The notes: generated from the letters alone by a model not told the origin. Positions 41,790 to 52,023 are shown, counted from the first letter of the stretch. The stretch is 64,000 nt of DNA from Lactobacillus johnsonii ATCC 33200 (GCF_000159355.1 NZ_GG670120.1:382756-446755), one strand, 5' to 3'. Program-made: numbers and translations.

Positions 41790-43355
41790 ATGAAACTAGT
41801 TATTTTACACTCAAGTGATACGCATGGCTTTTTAATGCCAACTGATTATCAAGATAAAAACAATTATGATGCACCAATTTCACTTAGCCGGGTAAGCAGT
41901 GTCGTAAAAAGTGAAAAAGAAAAATACGGCGCAGATAATGTGTTAGTTACAGACAGTGGAGATTGTTTGCAAGGATCTCCTTTGGCTAGCTTTACACAAA
42001 AACTTCCTGAAGAAGAAGGATTACGTAAATTTACTGAAGCTTATAACGAAGTAGGCTATGATGCACGTGCATTAGGTAACCATGATTTTAATTATGGATT
42101 AGACTACTTGTCATATTACGTTGATAATAACCGTGCTCCATTTATTAATGATAATGTTTTAGATGCAGAAACTAATGTGCCTTTTTTTGGTAAAGAATAC
42201 ACTATTATTGAAAAGGCTGGTCTGAAAATAGGAATTATGGGAATCACTACCCAATATATTTCTCATTGGGAATCAGAAGATCATATCAAAGGATTAAAGT
42301 TTGTCTCTGGCTATGATGTACTTTCTAAATTAGCTAAGAAATTACGTCCACAAGTTGATATTCTTTGTGCTATGTATCATGGTGGCTTTGAAAGTGATCC
42401 TTTGACTGGAGAAGCAACTGAGCCACATACTGGCGAGAATGAAGGCTACAAGATTTTAACTGAAATTCCTGAAATTGATGTCTTTTTAACTGGACACCAA
42501 CATCGTCGCTTAAACTTAGTTACTCGCGATACTGCAATTGTTCAACCCGGATATCGAGGAGAAGCTGTTGGTAAAGTAGTTATTGATTTTGACAAGGATG
42601 AAAAAGGCAAGGTCAAGATTAATGAGATGACTACTGAATTAATTGATAGTAAAGACTATGCTCCTGATCCAGCTATTGAAAAGATTGTTAAGAGCCTTGA
42701 TGAAGAGACGCAAAAGTGGCTAGATCAACCAATTGCTCACTTATCTAAGCCTGCTCCAATTGAGGATGCCATTAAGGGTAGAATTGAGGGAGCTCCATTC
42801 ATTAACCTTATCCAGCAAATGCAGCTTTGGTTTACTGGTGCAGATGTTTCAGCTACTGCAATTATGTCAGAATCAGCTCATGGATTTTCAAAGAATGTTA
42901 CCATGAGAGAAGTTTTGCTTAATTATCCATACGCAAATCAGCTTTGCATTGTTAACCTTACCGGAAAAGAATTAAAGGAAATCATTGAATATTCAGCTGG
43001 TTTCTTAGAAAAAGATAAAGACGGTAAAATTGAATTTATCGATCGCTGGATTACACCAAAACCAATGCTATATCATTTTGATCTTTTCTATCCTGTTAAG
43101 TACGAAGCTGATTTATCTAAGCCAGTGGGTCAAAGATTGACTAAGGTGACTTTAGATGGTAAAGATCTTGAAGATGACAAGGTTTATAAGTTGGCCGTAA
43201 ACAATTATCGTGCTCTAGGTGGAGGTTTCTATCCAGCTTACAGTATGGATAAAATTGAAAAGATTTTTGACCAAGATTATGTTCAAATGTTTAGTGAGTA
43301 CTTAACTCATGACGATATTAAAGTAGATACAAGTAAGAATTATATATTTTACTAA
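41790..43355 (+). CDS. Bifunctional metallophosphatase / 5'-nucleotidase, cytoplasmic form
   Basis: The 521-aa protein has an N-terminal calcineurin-like phosphoesterase domain: LHSSDTHGFL, DSGDCLQGSP, LGNHDFNYGLDY and LTGHQHRR, which supply the two-metal site. A 5'-nucleotidase C-terminal substrate domain follows (VNLTGKELKEIIEYSAGFL, then YKLAVNNYRALGGGFYP). There is no signal peptide or wall anchor, unlike UshA/CpdB, so it acts inside the cell, probably on nucleotides or cyclic nucleotides. The substrate is inferred from the family only. Confidence 0.9.
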   Translation: MKLVILHSSDTHGFLMPTDYQDKNNYDAPISLSRVSSVVKSEKEKYGADNVLVTDSGDCLQGSPLASFTQKLPEEEGLRKFTEAYNEVGYDARALGNHDFNYGLDYLSYYVDNNRAPFINDNVLDAETNVPFFGKEYTIIEKAGLKIGIMGITTQYISHWESEDHIKGLKFVSGYDVLSKLAKKLRPQVDILCAMYHGGFESDPLTGEATEPHTGENEGYKILTEIPEIDVFLTGHQHRRLNLVTRDTAIVQPGYRGEAVGKVVIDFDKDEKGKVKINEMTTELIDSKDYAPDPAIEKIVKSLDEETQKWLDQPIAHLSKPAPIEDAIKGRIEGAPFINLIQQMQLWFTGADVSATAIMSESAHGFSKNVTMREVLLNYPYANQLCIVNLTGKELKEIIEYSAGFLEKDKDGKIEFIDRWITPKPMLYHFDLFYPVKYEADLSKPVGQRLTKVTLDGKDLEDDKVYKLAVNNYRALGGGFYPAYSMDKIEKIFDQDYVQMFSEYLTHDDIKVDTSKNYIFY

Positions 43356-43356
43356 G

Positions 43357-43390
43357 AAAAAAAGCTGTTTCAATTAAGAAACAGCTTTTT
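43357..43390. terminator. Bidirectional terminator
   Basis: AAAAAGCTGTTTC and GAAACAGCTTTTT form a perfect 13-bp stem. It lies between convergent genes. Confidence 0.92.
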
Positions 43391-43412
43391 ATAATATTCA
43401 AATTTAATTCAA

Positions 43413-43613
43413 TTATAGTTTGCTATATTTACTTTTATCTTTGTAACTTTTGGCAGTAATGGCAGGAATGATAATTGCGAAGAGCAAGCCAAAGACTGCG
43501 CCAATAATCAAAGATTGCATAGGATTAAATTGCATCTGAGTTAGAGATGCAGCAATAAAACCGATAATTTCGCAAAAAATGCATGACCAAATCACTGTAA
43601 TAATGTAGCGCAT
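43413..43613 (-). CDS. DUF2929-family small membrane protein
   Basis: The 66-aa protein MRYIITVIWSCIFCEIIGFI has two membrane helices with the conserved MRYIIT-x-IWS start of the DUF2929/YjzD-like family, and ends in a Lys/Ser-rich tail. Start chosen at 43613, where AGAAGGAG lies upstream, rather than an upstream in-frame TTG/ATG that has no ribosome site. It is divergent from dnaE. Function unknown. Confidence 0.78.
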   Translation of the reverse strand: MRYIITVIWSCIFCEIIGFIAASLTQMQFNPMQSLIIGAVFGLLFAIIIPAITAKSYKDKSKYSKL

Positions 43614-43715
43614 AATTTCTCCTTCTTTCGCTAGGTATCTTAGCAAAAATAAGATGTTTTAGCAAGCGAAGATAGTAGAATTTGCTATACTTAAATTATC
43701 AGAAAGGGTGAGTAT

Positions 43716-46700
43716 ATGGGAGCGGTTAGTTTACAAAATTTAAGCAGTTTTACTCTACTTGAGAGTCCAACTAAAGTTAAAAATTTAGCTGAAAATGCTA
43801 AGAAAAAAGGCTATTCTGCGATTGCTTTAACCGATATCAATATTACTTATGGCCTAGTCGATTTTTATAAGGCAGCAAAAGATACCGGAATTAAACCTTT
43901 ACTAGGGATGCAACTTAGAATTAATGGTTTAATTGATGAAGCTAATAAGTATGATCTCATTGTAATTGCAAAAGATGACCAGGGATATAAAAATATTTTA
44001 CGTTTATCTAGTGCAGTTAATCTTTTAACTGAAAATGGCGAAAAAGAAAATGTTTTAACTTTCGAAGATTTAAAAAAATATCTCGGCCATTTAATTCTAA
44101 TTACTCCAAGCAATCTACATAGTGAACTAAAAATGTTGCAAACTAATAATCCTAAAATGGGAGCAAATTATTTACGAAAGCTGCAAGATTCTCTTCCGAG
44201 CTCATCTTCCATGTATTTGGGAGTCTATGCGGATTCGGGACAGCAAGAATATATAAATTATATTAGCTCACTGGCTACACAATTTAGCTTACCTCTAACT
44301 GCTGTAGAAGATGGACAGTACCTTAACCGTAATGAGCAATTTTTAAGACGTACACTTCAAGCAATTAAAACTAATACTCATTTAGAAAATATAGAACAGC
44401 TAGCTAAACAAGCTGGATCACACTATTTGAAAAATAGTGAAGAATTGCAGGTAAGTTATCGGAAGTTTGATATTGAAGATGCATTGGAGAACGCAGAAAA
44501 AATTGGAAAAATCTGTACTGCAGAAATCAAATTTCAAGATCCGCAATTACCCAAATTTAAACAAAATAAGTTTCCTACTTCAAAAGAATATTTGCATGCT
44601 TTAGCTCAAGAGGGTCTTGCAAAAAGATTTAATAATCAAATTCCCGCTCAATATCAAAAAAGACTTGATTATGAATTACAAGTAATTAATGAAATGGGAT
44701 TTGATGATTATTTTCTTATTGTGTGGGATGTAATGAATTTTGCTCATAGTGTCCATATTACAACAGGACCGGGGAGAGGATCAGCAGCTGGATCTCTTGT
44801 TTCTTATGCCCTTAGAATTACTGAAGTGGATCCAATTGAATATAATTTGCTGTTTGAACGTTTCTTAAATCCGGCCCGGCAGCAAATGCCTGATATTGAC
44901 TTAGATATTCCAGACAATCGTCGGGATGAAATAATTAAGTACATGTTTGAAAAGTACGGGATGAATCATGCGGCACAGATTTTAACGTTTGGTACTTTAG
45001 CGGCAAAGCAGGTTTTAAAAGATGTTTGTCGTGTTTTTGGATTAAATAAGGTCGAAACCTATCGTTGGTTAGATGCCATTCCGCACTCTAAGGGAAAAAT
45101 CACCTTAGCTGAGGCCTATCAAAAATCAAAAGAATTGCAGCTATTAGTGAATACGAATGAATTGAGTAAAATTTTATTTGCGACCGCCGAGCATTTAGAA
45201 AATTTACCAAGGCACTATTCAATTCATGCGGCTGGTTTAGTAATTACTGATGATTCCCTGGCTGAAATCGTAGGACTTCAAGCAGGTCCCCTAGGAATTC
45301 CCGTAACTCAACAGACAAAATTTAATGTTGAATCACTAGGTTTGTTAAAGATTGACTTCTTGGGATTAAGAAATTTAACGATTTTAGGGAATATTGTTGC
45401 AGCTTTAAGAGCGGATGGAATTGACATCGATCCTAACCAAATTCCCTTAGATGATCAAGAAACACTTGCCTTGTTTCAACGCGGGGACACGGATGCAGTG
45501 TTCCAGTTTGAATCTGATGGAATTAAACGTGTCCTTGAACAACTTCATCCAGATAGTTTTGAAGATATTGTTGCAGTTAATGCCTTATACCGGCCCGGTC
45601 CAATAAATAATATTGATCATTTCATCAATAGAAAGCATGGAAAAGAAAGGGTTCAATATCCTGACCCTAGTTTAAAGAAAATTTTAGGTACTACCTATGG
45701 AGTTTTAGTTTATCAAGAGCAAGTTATGCAGACAGCTCAAGTTCTAGCAGGTTTTTCTTTAGGAGAGGCTGATCTTTTAAGACGTGCAATGTCTAAGAAA
45801 AATGCAGAGGTAATTCAACGTGAACGAGCTAAGTTTATTGAAGGTGCAATTAAATTAGGCCGTAAAAAGGAAACTGCTGAAAAAGTTTATGACTACATTG
45901 CACAGTTTGCTAATTATGGATTTAATCGTTCTCATGCCGTTGCCTACAGTAAGATTGCTTTTTGGCTTGCTTATTTTAAAGTGCATTATCCAGGAGCCTT
46001 TTATTTAGCTTTGTTAAACAGCAATATGGGTAATCGAAATAAAATTGCTCAATACCTAATGCAAGCTCAAGAAGCTGGAATTAAGATTTTGCCACCTGAT
46101 ATTGAAAATAGTAAGGCAGATTTTTCATTAGAGAATGGAAAAATTTTAGTCGGATTAAAGGCAATTCGAGGATTAAGAAGCGACTTATTAAAGCAAATTT
46201 TAGAAATTAAGCGTCCAATTAAGTCGATGACCGATTTTCTCTGGAAAATAGATAATAATTTGCTGAGTGCAGGCGCGGTCGAAAATTTAATCAAGGCAGG
46301 AACTTTTGATCGACTAGCTCCTAATAGAAATGAGCTGTTAAAAATAAATAAAGATTTAGTTGAGAGTGTAAAAATGGCAGGCTCAAATTTATCGTTATTC
46401 GAAACATTAGAGCCTAAAGTAGAAGAAGAAAAAATGCCAACTGCAGCTGAAAAATCAGCGATGGAAGTTGAAGCTATGGGTTTTAGTACTGGCATTAATC
46501 CGATTATTGCGGTTCAAAAATATGCTCGAAAGTTTAATGCAAAACGATTACAAGTTTTTGAGAGTAATGAACAAGGAATTGCAGTTGGAAAGTTAATGAA
46601 GGTTAAACCAATTACCACAAAAAAAGGTGATAATATGGCTTTTGCTGTTTTTAGTGATACTAGTGGTGAGAGAGACTTTACTATTTTTCCTCAAGTCTGG

Positions 46701-46832
46701 GAAAAAGTAGGTGAGAACTTGAAGATTGGTGAGATATATTTACTTCAAGTTAGGACACAAAGTGATCGTTTTAACCCTAACAAAATTCAATTTCTACTTT
46801 CTAATGCTCGGCAAGTTAATTTTAAAGATTAA
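43716..46832 (+). CDS. dnaE: DNA polymerase III alpha subunit DnaE
   Basis: The 1038-aa replicative or lagging-strand polymerase has an N-terminal PHP domain with several metal ligands changed, the C-family palm (GPGRGSAAGSLVSYALRITE, then PDIDLDIPDNRRDEII with the catalytic DIDLD) and fingers. Tandem HhH and an OB-fold C-terminus follow. It is shorter than E. coli DnaE (1160 aa), as is normal for Firmicutes DnaE, which works beside PolC. AAAGGGTGAG precedes ATG. It is monocistronic ahead of pfkA. Confidence 0.96.
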   Translation: MGAVSLQNLSSFTLLESPTKVKNLAENAKKKGYSAIALTDINITYGLVDFYKAAKDTGIKPLLGMQLRINGLIDEANKYDLIVIAKDDQGYKNILRLSSAVNLLTENGEKENVLTFEDLKKYLGHLILITPSNLHSELKMLQTNNPKMGANYLRKLQDSLPSSSSMYLGVYADSGQQEYINYISSLATQFSLPLTAVEDGQYLNRNEQFLRRTLQAIKTNTHLENIEQLAKQAGSHYLKNSEELQVSYRKFDIEDALENAEKIGKICTAEIKFQDPQLPKFKQNKFPTSKEYLHALAQEGLAKRFNNQIPAQYQKRLDYELQVINEMGFDDYFLIVWDVMNFAHSVHITTGPGRGSAAGSLVSYALRITEVDPIEYNLLFERFLNPARQQMPDIDLDIPDNRRDEIIKYMFEKYGMNHAAQILTFGTLAAKQVLKDVCRVFGLNKVETYRWLDAIPHSKGKITLAEAYQKSKELQLLVNTNELSKILFATAEHLENLPRHYSIHAAGLVITDDSLAEIVGLQAGPLGIPVTQQTKFNVESLGLLKIDFLGLRNLTILGNIVAALRADGIDIDPNQIPLDDQETLALFQRGDTDAVFQFESDGIKRVLEQLHPDSFEDIVAVNALYRPGPINNIDHFINRKHGKERVQYPDPSLKKILGTTYGVLVYQEQVMQTAQVLAGFSLGEADLLRRAMSKKNAEVIQRERAKFIEGAIKLGRKKETAEKVYDYIAQFANYGFNRSHAVAYSKIAFWLAYFKVHYPGAFYLALLNSNMGNRNKIAQYLMQAQEAGIKILPPDIENSKADFSLENGKILVGLKAIRGLRSDLLKQILEIKRPIKSMTDFLWKIDNNLLSAGAVENLIKAGTFDRLAPNRNELLKINKDLVESVKMAGSNLSLFETLEPKVEEEKMPTAAEKSAMEVEAMGFSTGINPIIAVQKYARKFNAKRLQVFESNEQGIAVGKLMKVKPITTKKGDNMAFAVFSDTSGERDFTIFPQVWEKVGENLKIGEIYLLQVRTQSDRFNPNKIQFLLSNARQVNFKD

Positions 46833-46874
46833 TTCAATTTTTTTGAAAGCAAGCAAAAGAGAGCATAATAAGGT

Positions 46875-46888
46875 TGAAAGCGAAAACA
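46875..46888. promoter_or_regulatory. CcpA cre-like site upstream of pfkA-pyk
   Basis: TGAAAGCGAAAACA matches the cre consensus TGWAANCGNTNWCA at all but one position (A for T at base 10). It lies about 80 bp upstream of the proposed -10. CcpA activates glycolytic pfk-pyk operons in lactic acid bacteria from upstream sites, so this placement fits activation. Confidence 0.5.
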
Positions 46889-46952
46889 TTTATTTTATAA
46901 GGATTATTAGTGAAAAAATAGGCTTTTTTTTGAAGACATTGAGTAAAAAAAA

Positions 46953-46961
46953 TGGTACGAT
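46953..46961 (+). promoter_or_regulatory. Extended -10 promoter of the pfkA-pyk operon
   Basis: TGGTACGAT, i.e. TACGAT (46956-46961) with the TG extension; upstream -35 candidates (TTGAAG) are spaced too far. It sits about 45 bp before the pfkA ATG with AGAGGTG as ribosome site. Confidence 0.45.
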
Positions 46962-47005
46962 AAAACCGATGTGAGTAAAACACAGAAAATCGTAGAGGTG
47001 AATTC

Positions 47006-47965
47006 ATGAAACGGATTGGTATTTTAACTAGTGGTGGAGATGCCCCTGGTATGAACGCTGCCATTAGAGCTGTTACTCGTACAGCTTTGGCAAACGGTAT
47101 CGAAGTTTGCGGAATTCGTTATGGATATGCTGGTTTAGTTGCTGGTGATATTTTCCAAATGACTTCTGAAACAGTTGCGGATAAAATTAGCCGCGGCGGT
47201 ACTTTTCTTTATTCAGCTCGTTTCCCAGAATTTAAGGAAGAAGAAGTTCAACTTAAGGGAATCGAACAATTAAAGAAGCACGGAATCGATGCTTTAGTTG
47301 TCATTGGTGGTGACGGTTCTTACCACGGTGCATTGAAGCTTACAAGACATGGCTATAATGCTATTGGTCTTCCTGGTTCAATTGACAACGATATTCCTTA
47401 TACTGATTATACAATTGGTTTTGACACTGCATGTAGTACTGCAATGGAAGCCATTGATAAGATTCGTGACACTGCAACAAGTCACCAACGTGTATTTGTT
47501 GTAAATGTTATGGGTCGTGATTGTGGGGATATCGCAATGCACGTTGGTGTTGCTACCGGTGCTGACGCAATTGTTATTCCAGAAGAACCTTATGACATTA
47601 AGGAAATTGCTGAAAACTTGAAGCAAGGATTTGCTAATGGTAAGAAACATGGAATCGTTGTTTTAGCTGAAGGTGTTATGGACGCTGAAAAATTTAAGGA
47701 TGAACTTCTTAAATATGGTGACTTTGACGCTCGTGCTAATGTATTGGGCCATATGCAACGTGGCGGAAGCCCAACAATGCGTGACCGTGTAATAGCAAGT
47801 GAAATGGGTGCCTACGCTGTTAAGTTATTACTTGAAGGTAAAGGCGGCTTAGCTGTTGGTATGGAAAACAACAAGCTTACTCACCATGATATTCTTGATT
47901 TGTTTGATGCGAAACACCACGGTAATTATGCGTTATACTCATTAAACAAAGACTTAGCCAAGTAG
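47006..47965 (+). CDS. pfkA: ATP-dependent 6-phosphofructokinase
   Basis: The 319-aa enzyme has the ATP loop [19 protein letters not shown], the GGDGSYHGA motif near 102 and the substrate block [20 protein letters not shown] (Ser replaces the common Thr in GTIDND). RFPEF and MQRGGSPT residues are those of tetrameric bacterial PfkA. It phosphorylates fructose-6-phosphate in glycolysis. It is co-transcribed with pyk, 34 bp downstream. Confidence 0.97.
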   Translation: MKRIGILTSGGDAPGMNAAIRAVTRTALANGIEVCGIRYGYAGLVAGDIFQMTSETVADKISRGGTFLYSARFPEFKEEEVQLKGIEQLKKHGIDALVVIGGDGSYHGALKLTRHGYNAIGLPGSIDNDIPYTDYTIGFDTACSTAMEAIDKIRDTATSHQRVFVVNVMGRDCGDIAMHVGVATGADAIVIPEEPYDIKEIAENLKQGFANGKKHGIVVLAEGVMDAEKFKDELLKYGDFDARANVLGHMQRGGSPTMRDRVIASEMGAYAVKLLLEGKGGLAVGMENNKLTHHDILDLFDAKHHGNYALYSLNKDLAK

Positions 47966-47999
47966 TTTTTGATTTTGTATTATAGGAGATTTTTTCAAG

Positions 48000-49769
48000 A
48001 TGAAGAAAACTAAAATTGTTAGTACTTTAGGGCCAGCCTCAAACGATATTGAGACTATTACTAAATTAGCTGAAGCAGGTGCAAACGTATTCCGTTTCAA
48101 CTTCTCACACGGTGACCACGAAGAACACCGTGCACGTATGAACATGGTTCGTGAGGTTGAAAAGAAGACTGGTAAACTTCTTGGCATTGCTCTTGATACT
48201 AAGGGTGCCGAAATTAGAACTACTGAACAAGAAGGCGGCAAGTTCACTATTAACACTGGTGACACTATCCGTATTTCTATGGACGACACTAAGAAGGGTA
48301 ACAAGGACATGATCCACGTTACCTACGATGGTCTTTACGACGATACTCACGTTGGTGGTCACGTATTAATCGATGATGGTTTAGTTGACCTTTTGATTAA
48401 GGACAAAGATGACGCTAAGAGAGAATTAGTTTGTGAAGCTCAAAACACTGGTTTAATCGGTTCTAAGAAGGGTGTTAACGCTCCTGGCGTTGAAATCCGC
48501 CTCCCAGGTATCACTGAAAAAGATACTAACGATATTAAGTTCGGTTTGAAGGAAGGTATCAACTTCATCTTTGCTTCATTCGTTCGTAAAGCACAAGATG
48601 TTCTTGACATTCGTCAATTGCTTGAAGAAGCACATTGTGAATACGTAAAGATCTTCCCTAAGATTGAATCACAAGAGGGTATTGACAACATCGACGAAAT
48701 CTTAAAGGTTTCTGATGGTTTAATGGTTGCTCGTGGTGACATGGGTGTTGAAATTCCATTTATCAATGTTCCATTTGTACAAAAAGAATTGATCAAGAGA
48801 TGTAACGCTTTAGGTAAGCCAGTTATTACTGCTACTCAAATGCTTGACTCAATGCAAGAAAACCCACGTCCTACTCGTGCCGAAGTTACTGACGTTGCAA
48901 ACGCTGTTCTTGATGGTACTGACGCAACTATGCTTTCAGGTGAATCTGCAAACGGTCTTTACCCAGTTAAAGCTGTTAAGGCTATGGCTGAAATCGACAT
49001 GCGTACTGAAAAGCAACTTGCTAAACGTAACAATTTAGCTCTTCAAAGATTCGAAGAATACAAGGGTTCAAACGTTACTGAAGCTATCGGTGAATCAGTT
49101 GTTAGAACTGCTGAAGAATTGGGCGTTAAGACTATTATTGCAGCAACTGAATCTGGTTACACTGCACGTATGATTTCTAAGTACCGTCCAAACGCTGATA
49201 TTATTGCTATGACTTTCAATGACAAGATTCAACACTCATTAGGTGTTGTTTGGGGTGTAAAGCCAATGTTGACTGAAAAGCCTAAATCTACTGAAGAAAT
49301 GTTTGAAAAGGCAGCTGAACTTGCTAAAGAAACTGGTCTTGCAAAAGACGGCGACTTAGTAATTATCGTTGCTGGTGTTCCTTTGGGCGAAACTGGTACT
49401 ACTAACTTGATGAAGTTACAATTAATCGGTACCCAACTTGTTAAAGGTTTAGGTGTTGGTGAACAATCAGTTATTGGTAAAGCTGTAGTTGCAACTTCTG
49501 CTGAAGAAGCTAACAGCAAAGTTCAAGATGGTGACATCTTAGTTGCTAAGACTACTAATAAGGATTACTTACCAGCAATCAAGAAGGCTTCAGGTATGGT
49601 AGTTGAAGCTTCTGGTTTAACTAGCCACGCAGCTGTTGTTGGTCTTTCACTTGGTATCCCAGTTATCGTTGGTGCTACTGATGCAGTAGAAAAGATCAAG
49701 GATGGTTCTAAGATTACTGTTGATGCTCGTCGCGGTGCTGTTTACCAAGGCGAAGCAACTAACCTTTAA
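48000..49769 (+). CDS. pyk: Pyruvate kinase with C-terminal PEP-utiliser-like domain
   Basis: The 589-aa protein starts KKTKIVSTLGPASNDIETIT. It contains NFSHGDHEEHRARM, the active-site MVARGDMGVEIP and ATQMLDSM, followed by the allosteric domain. An extra C-terminal domain has ASGLTSHAAVVGLSLGIPVI, resembling the phosphohistidine domain of PEP-utilising enzymes, as is usual in Bacilli. It has strong codon bias, consistent with high expression. AGGAGA precedes ATG. Confidence 0.97.
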   Translation: MKKTKIVSTLGPASNDIETITKLAEAGANVFRFNFSHGDHEEHRARMNMVREVEKKTGKLLGIALDTKGAEIRTTEQEGGKFTINTGDTIRISMDDTKKGNKDMIHVTYDGLYDDTHVGGHVLIDDGLVDLLIKDKDDAKRELVCEAQNTGLIGSKKGVNAPGVEIRLPGITEKDTNDIKFGLKEGINFIFASFVRKAQDVLDIRQLLEEAHCEYVKIFPKIESQEGIDNIDEILKVSDGLMVARGDMGVEIPFINVPFVQKELIKRCNALGKPVITATQMLDSMQENPRPTRAEVTDVANAVLDGTDATMLSGESANGLYPVKAVKAMAEIDMRTEKQLAKRNNLALQRFEEYKGSNVTEAIGESVVRTAEELGVKTIIAATESGYTARMISKYRPNADIIAMTFNDKIQHSLGVVWGVKPMLTEKPKSTEEMFEKAAELAKETGLAKDGDLVIIVAGVPLGETGTTNLMKLQLIGTQLVKGLGVGEQSVIGKAVVATSAEEANSKVQDGDILVAKTTNKDYLPAIKKASGMVVEASGLTSHAAVVGLSLGIPVIVGATDAVEKIKDGSKITVDARRGAVYQGEATNL

Positions 49770-49789
49770 TCTGAATTAAATAGCTTATT

Positions 49790-49823
49790 AAAATAGTCAG
49801 CGAAAGCTGGCTATTTTATTTTT
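49790..49823 (+). terminator. Terminator of the pfkA-pyk operon
   Basis: AATAGTCAGC pairs with GCTGGCTATT (one G-U) around GAAA, then a T-rich tract. Confidence 0.85.
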
Positions 49824-49881
49824 GTCTTTTTTTCCTTATACTATAAGATAATAGACAAAATAAAAGGATTGAGGCGCTATT

Positions 49882-50775
49882 ATGTTAGGTGAAATAAGAA
49901 AAGGAAAAGTTACTGATGAAAATGAATCTGCTTTTTATGTGCAGGTTGAAGGAGTAACTTTTGAATTAAAGAAAATAGAAATTACACAAGATGAACCAAT
50001 CCATTTAGGTGTTGAAGTACAAGGCTTTATTTATGAAAATAAGGATAAAAAGAAAGAAATGACACAATTTTATCCTTTTGCTCAAAAAGATCAGTATGGT
50101 TGGGCAACTGTAACAGAAGTGCGCCGTGACTTGGGTGTTTTCTTAGATATTGGTTTGAACGACAAAGATGTTGTCGTATCTTTAGATGATCTTCCACTTG
50201 AAAAGGATCAATGGCCAAAGAAAGACGATCGCTTATTAGTACGTCTTGAAACTGATGAAAAAGAGCGTATTTGGGCTAAAATGGCTGAAGAAAGCGTCTT
50301 TGAGCAATTAGCTGCTAATTTTCCAGCACATTTAGAGAATAAAAATATGTCCGGAACTGTTTATAGAAATTATGAAGTAGGTTCCTTTGTAATTACTGAT
50401 CAGTACTACTTAGCCTTTGTTCATAAGTCTGAAATGTTTCGTCCATTACGACTAGGTCAAAAGATTAAGGGACGTGTAATTGGAGTTAGTCAATATGGTA
50501 GATTGAACTTAAGTGTTCTTCCTCGTGGATTTGAAGAAATTGACGATGACGCACAAATGATCTTAGTAAGTTTACGTCGTGAAGCTACAAAAACTCTACC
50601 ATTTTACGATAAGAGTGATGCCCAAGAGATTAAAAATCACTTTGGTATTTCTAAATCAGCTTTTAAACGTGCCTTGGGACATTTATTAAAGGATGGTTTA
50701 ATTACTGAAGATAAAGATGCAGGAACAATTAGCTTGGTAGAAAAAGATGACTCAGACACAGATAATGAAGGATAA
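49882..50775 (+). CDS. cvfB: CvfB-type S1 RNA-binding protein
   Basis: The 297-aa protein has repeated S1/OB-type domains: LGEIRKGKVTDENESAFYVQ, then YGWATVTEVRRDLGVFLDIG and IKGRVIGVSQYGRLNLSVL. A winged-helix end follows (KNHFGISKSAFKRALGHLLK). This matches S. aureus CvfB, an RNA-binding virulence regulator; the targets in lactobacilli are unknown. Its 3' end overlaps the xerD start. It heads the cvfB-xerD-ribT-scpA-scpB-rluB operon. Confidence 0.9.
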   Translation: MLGEIRKGKVTDENESAFYVQVEGVTFELKKIEITQDEPIHLGVEVQGFIYENKDKKKEMTQFYPFAQKDQYGWATVTEVRRDLGVFLDIGLNDKDVVVSLDDLPLEKDQWPKKDDRLLVRLETDEKERIWAKMAEESVFEQLAANFPAHLENKNMSGTVYRNYEVGSFVITDQYYLAFVHKSEMFRPLRLGQKIKGRVIGVSQYGRLNLSVLPRGFEEIDDDAQMILVSLRREATKTLPFYDKSDAQEIKNHFGISKSAFKRALGHLLKDGLITEDKDAGTISLVEKDDSDTDNEG

Positions 50776-51655
50776 TTTAGAAGATTATTTACGATTTAGT
50801 CAAGTAGAACGTGGCTTAAGTCCCAATACAATTGTTTCTTACCGAACTGATTTAGAAGAATATTTAAGTTATTTAGAAGATCAGAATGAGACAAGTTGGG
50901 AAGTTGATTATCTAGTAGTTGATTCTTTTCTTGCAACACAAAAAGATAAGGGAAAAGCCACAACTTCAATCAGTAGAATGATCTCTAGCTTACGAAAATT
51001 TTATCAATGGCTTTTGCGGCAAGATATAATTGAACGTGATCCTTTAGTTAAAATTGATTCACCTAAAAGCGAACGTAGATTGCCGACAGCTCTTAGTGAG
51101 GAAGAAGTTACTAAATTGTTGGATGCTCCTGATACTAATACTAGTTTGGGGATTAGAGATCGAGCTATGCTTGAAGTGCTCTATGCAACTGGAATGCGGG
51201 TTAGTGAGTTAATTAATTTACGTACTGGCGATATTCACAGTGAGTTAAAAATTATTAGAGTTCTTGGTAAAGGATCAAAAGAACGTCTTGTTCCGATTAC
51301 CGAAGTTGCTTTATCATGGTTAGAGAAATATCAAAAAGATGTCCGGGAGAATCAAGTCTTAAAAAGCGGTCAATTTACTGATGTGATTTTCCTAAATAAT
51401 CATGGTCATCAATTGACGAGACAAGCTGTTTGGCAAAAGATAAAAAAATATTGTCAACTTATCGGAATAACCAAAAATGTTACACCACATACTCTTAGAC
51501 ATACTTTTGCGACTCATTTATTAGAAAATGGGGCGGATTTAAGAGTGGTTCAAGAAATCTTGGGCCATAGTGATATTACAACTACGCAGATTTATACTAA
51601 TCTGACGCAGAAACATATTTTGGAGGTTTACAATCAAGCACATCCACGTGCCTAA
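50765..51655 (+). CDS. xerD: Tyrosine recombinase XerD
   Basis: The 296-aa site-specific recombinase resolves chromosome dimers at dif. The N-terminal domain (LEDYLRFSQVERGLSPNTIV) precedes a catalytic domain with all residues: Arg in ATGMRVSELI, Lys in VLGKGSKERL, HTLRHTF, HSDIT after LG and the nucleophile Tyr in TQIYTNLTQKH. Start set at ATG 50765; an in-frame ATG six codons earlier overlaps cvfB further. It contrasts with the non-catalytic recombinase-like protein at 31600-32397. Confidence 0.95.
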   Translation: MKDNLEDYLRFSQVERGLSPNTIVSYRTDLEEYLSYLEDQNETSWEVDYLVVDSFLATQKDKGKATTSISRMISSLRKFYQWLLRQDIIERDPLVKIDSPKSERRLPTALSEEEVTKLLDAPDTNTSLGIRDRAMLEVLYATGMRVSELINLRTGDIHSELKIIRVLGKGSKERLVPITEVALSWLEKYQKDVRENQVLKSGQFTDVIFLNNHGHQLTRQAVWQKIKKYCQLIGITKNVTPHTLRHTFATHLLENGADLRVVQEILGHSDITTTQIYTNLTQKHILEVYNQAHPRA

Positions 51656-51660
51656 TTATT

Positions 51661-52023
51661 ATGATCAGCAAATATAAAAAAGATTACGAAAAAACTGTAA
51701 TGGGATATTTATCTTATCTCCCAGATTTTAAAAATATTAAGAATCTGCAAGAAGAGATGAAACTGTATACTAGTGATTCCAATCAATTCGAGGTTCTTAT
51801 CTATCAACAAGATGGTAATGCTCGCGGTATTGTCGGTATTCAAGAAGAGAAAGAGTTTATTATTATTCGCTATTTATCTCTTGATCCAACAATGCGTGAT
51901 GAAAAAACAAAGCAATTGGTAATGAATGACCTAAAGCATCTTTATCCTGATAAAATGATTACTGCCTTACCTAATTGGGCATCTTTATTAAATTATTTAA
52001 AGGAAAATAAAACTGATGAATAA
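51661..52023 (+). CDS. ribT: RibT-like putative acetyltransferase
   Basis: The 120-aa protein has a short GNAT-like core (FEVLIYQQDGNARGIVGIQE, then FIIIRYLSLDPTMRDE). It lies between xerD and scpA, the position of ribT-type genes in many Firmicutes. The name comes from the B. subtilis rib operon, but there are no riboflavin synthesis genes here. Activity is unproven. The stop overlaps scpA by 8 bp. Confidence 0.7.
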   Translation: MISKYKKDYEKTVMGYLSYLPDFKNIKNLQEEMKLYTSDSNQFEVLIYQQDGNARGIVGIQEEKEFIIIRYLSLDPTMRDEKTKQLVMNDLKHLYPDKMITALPNWASLLNYLKENKTDE

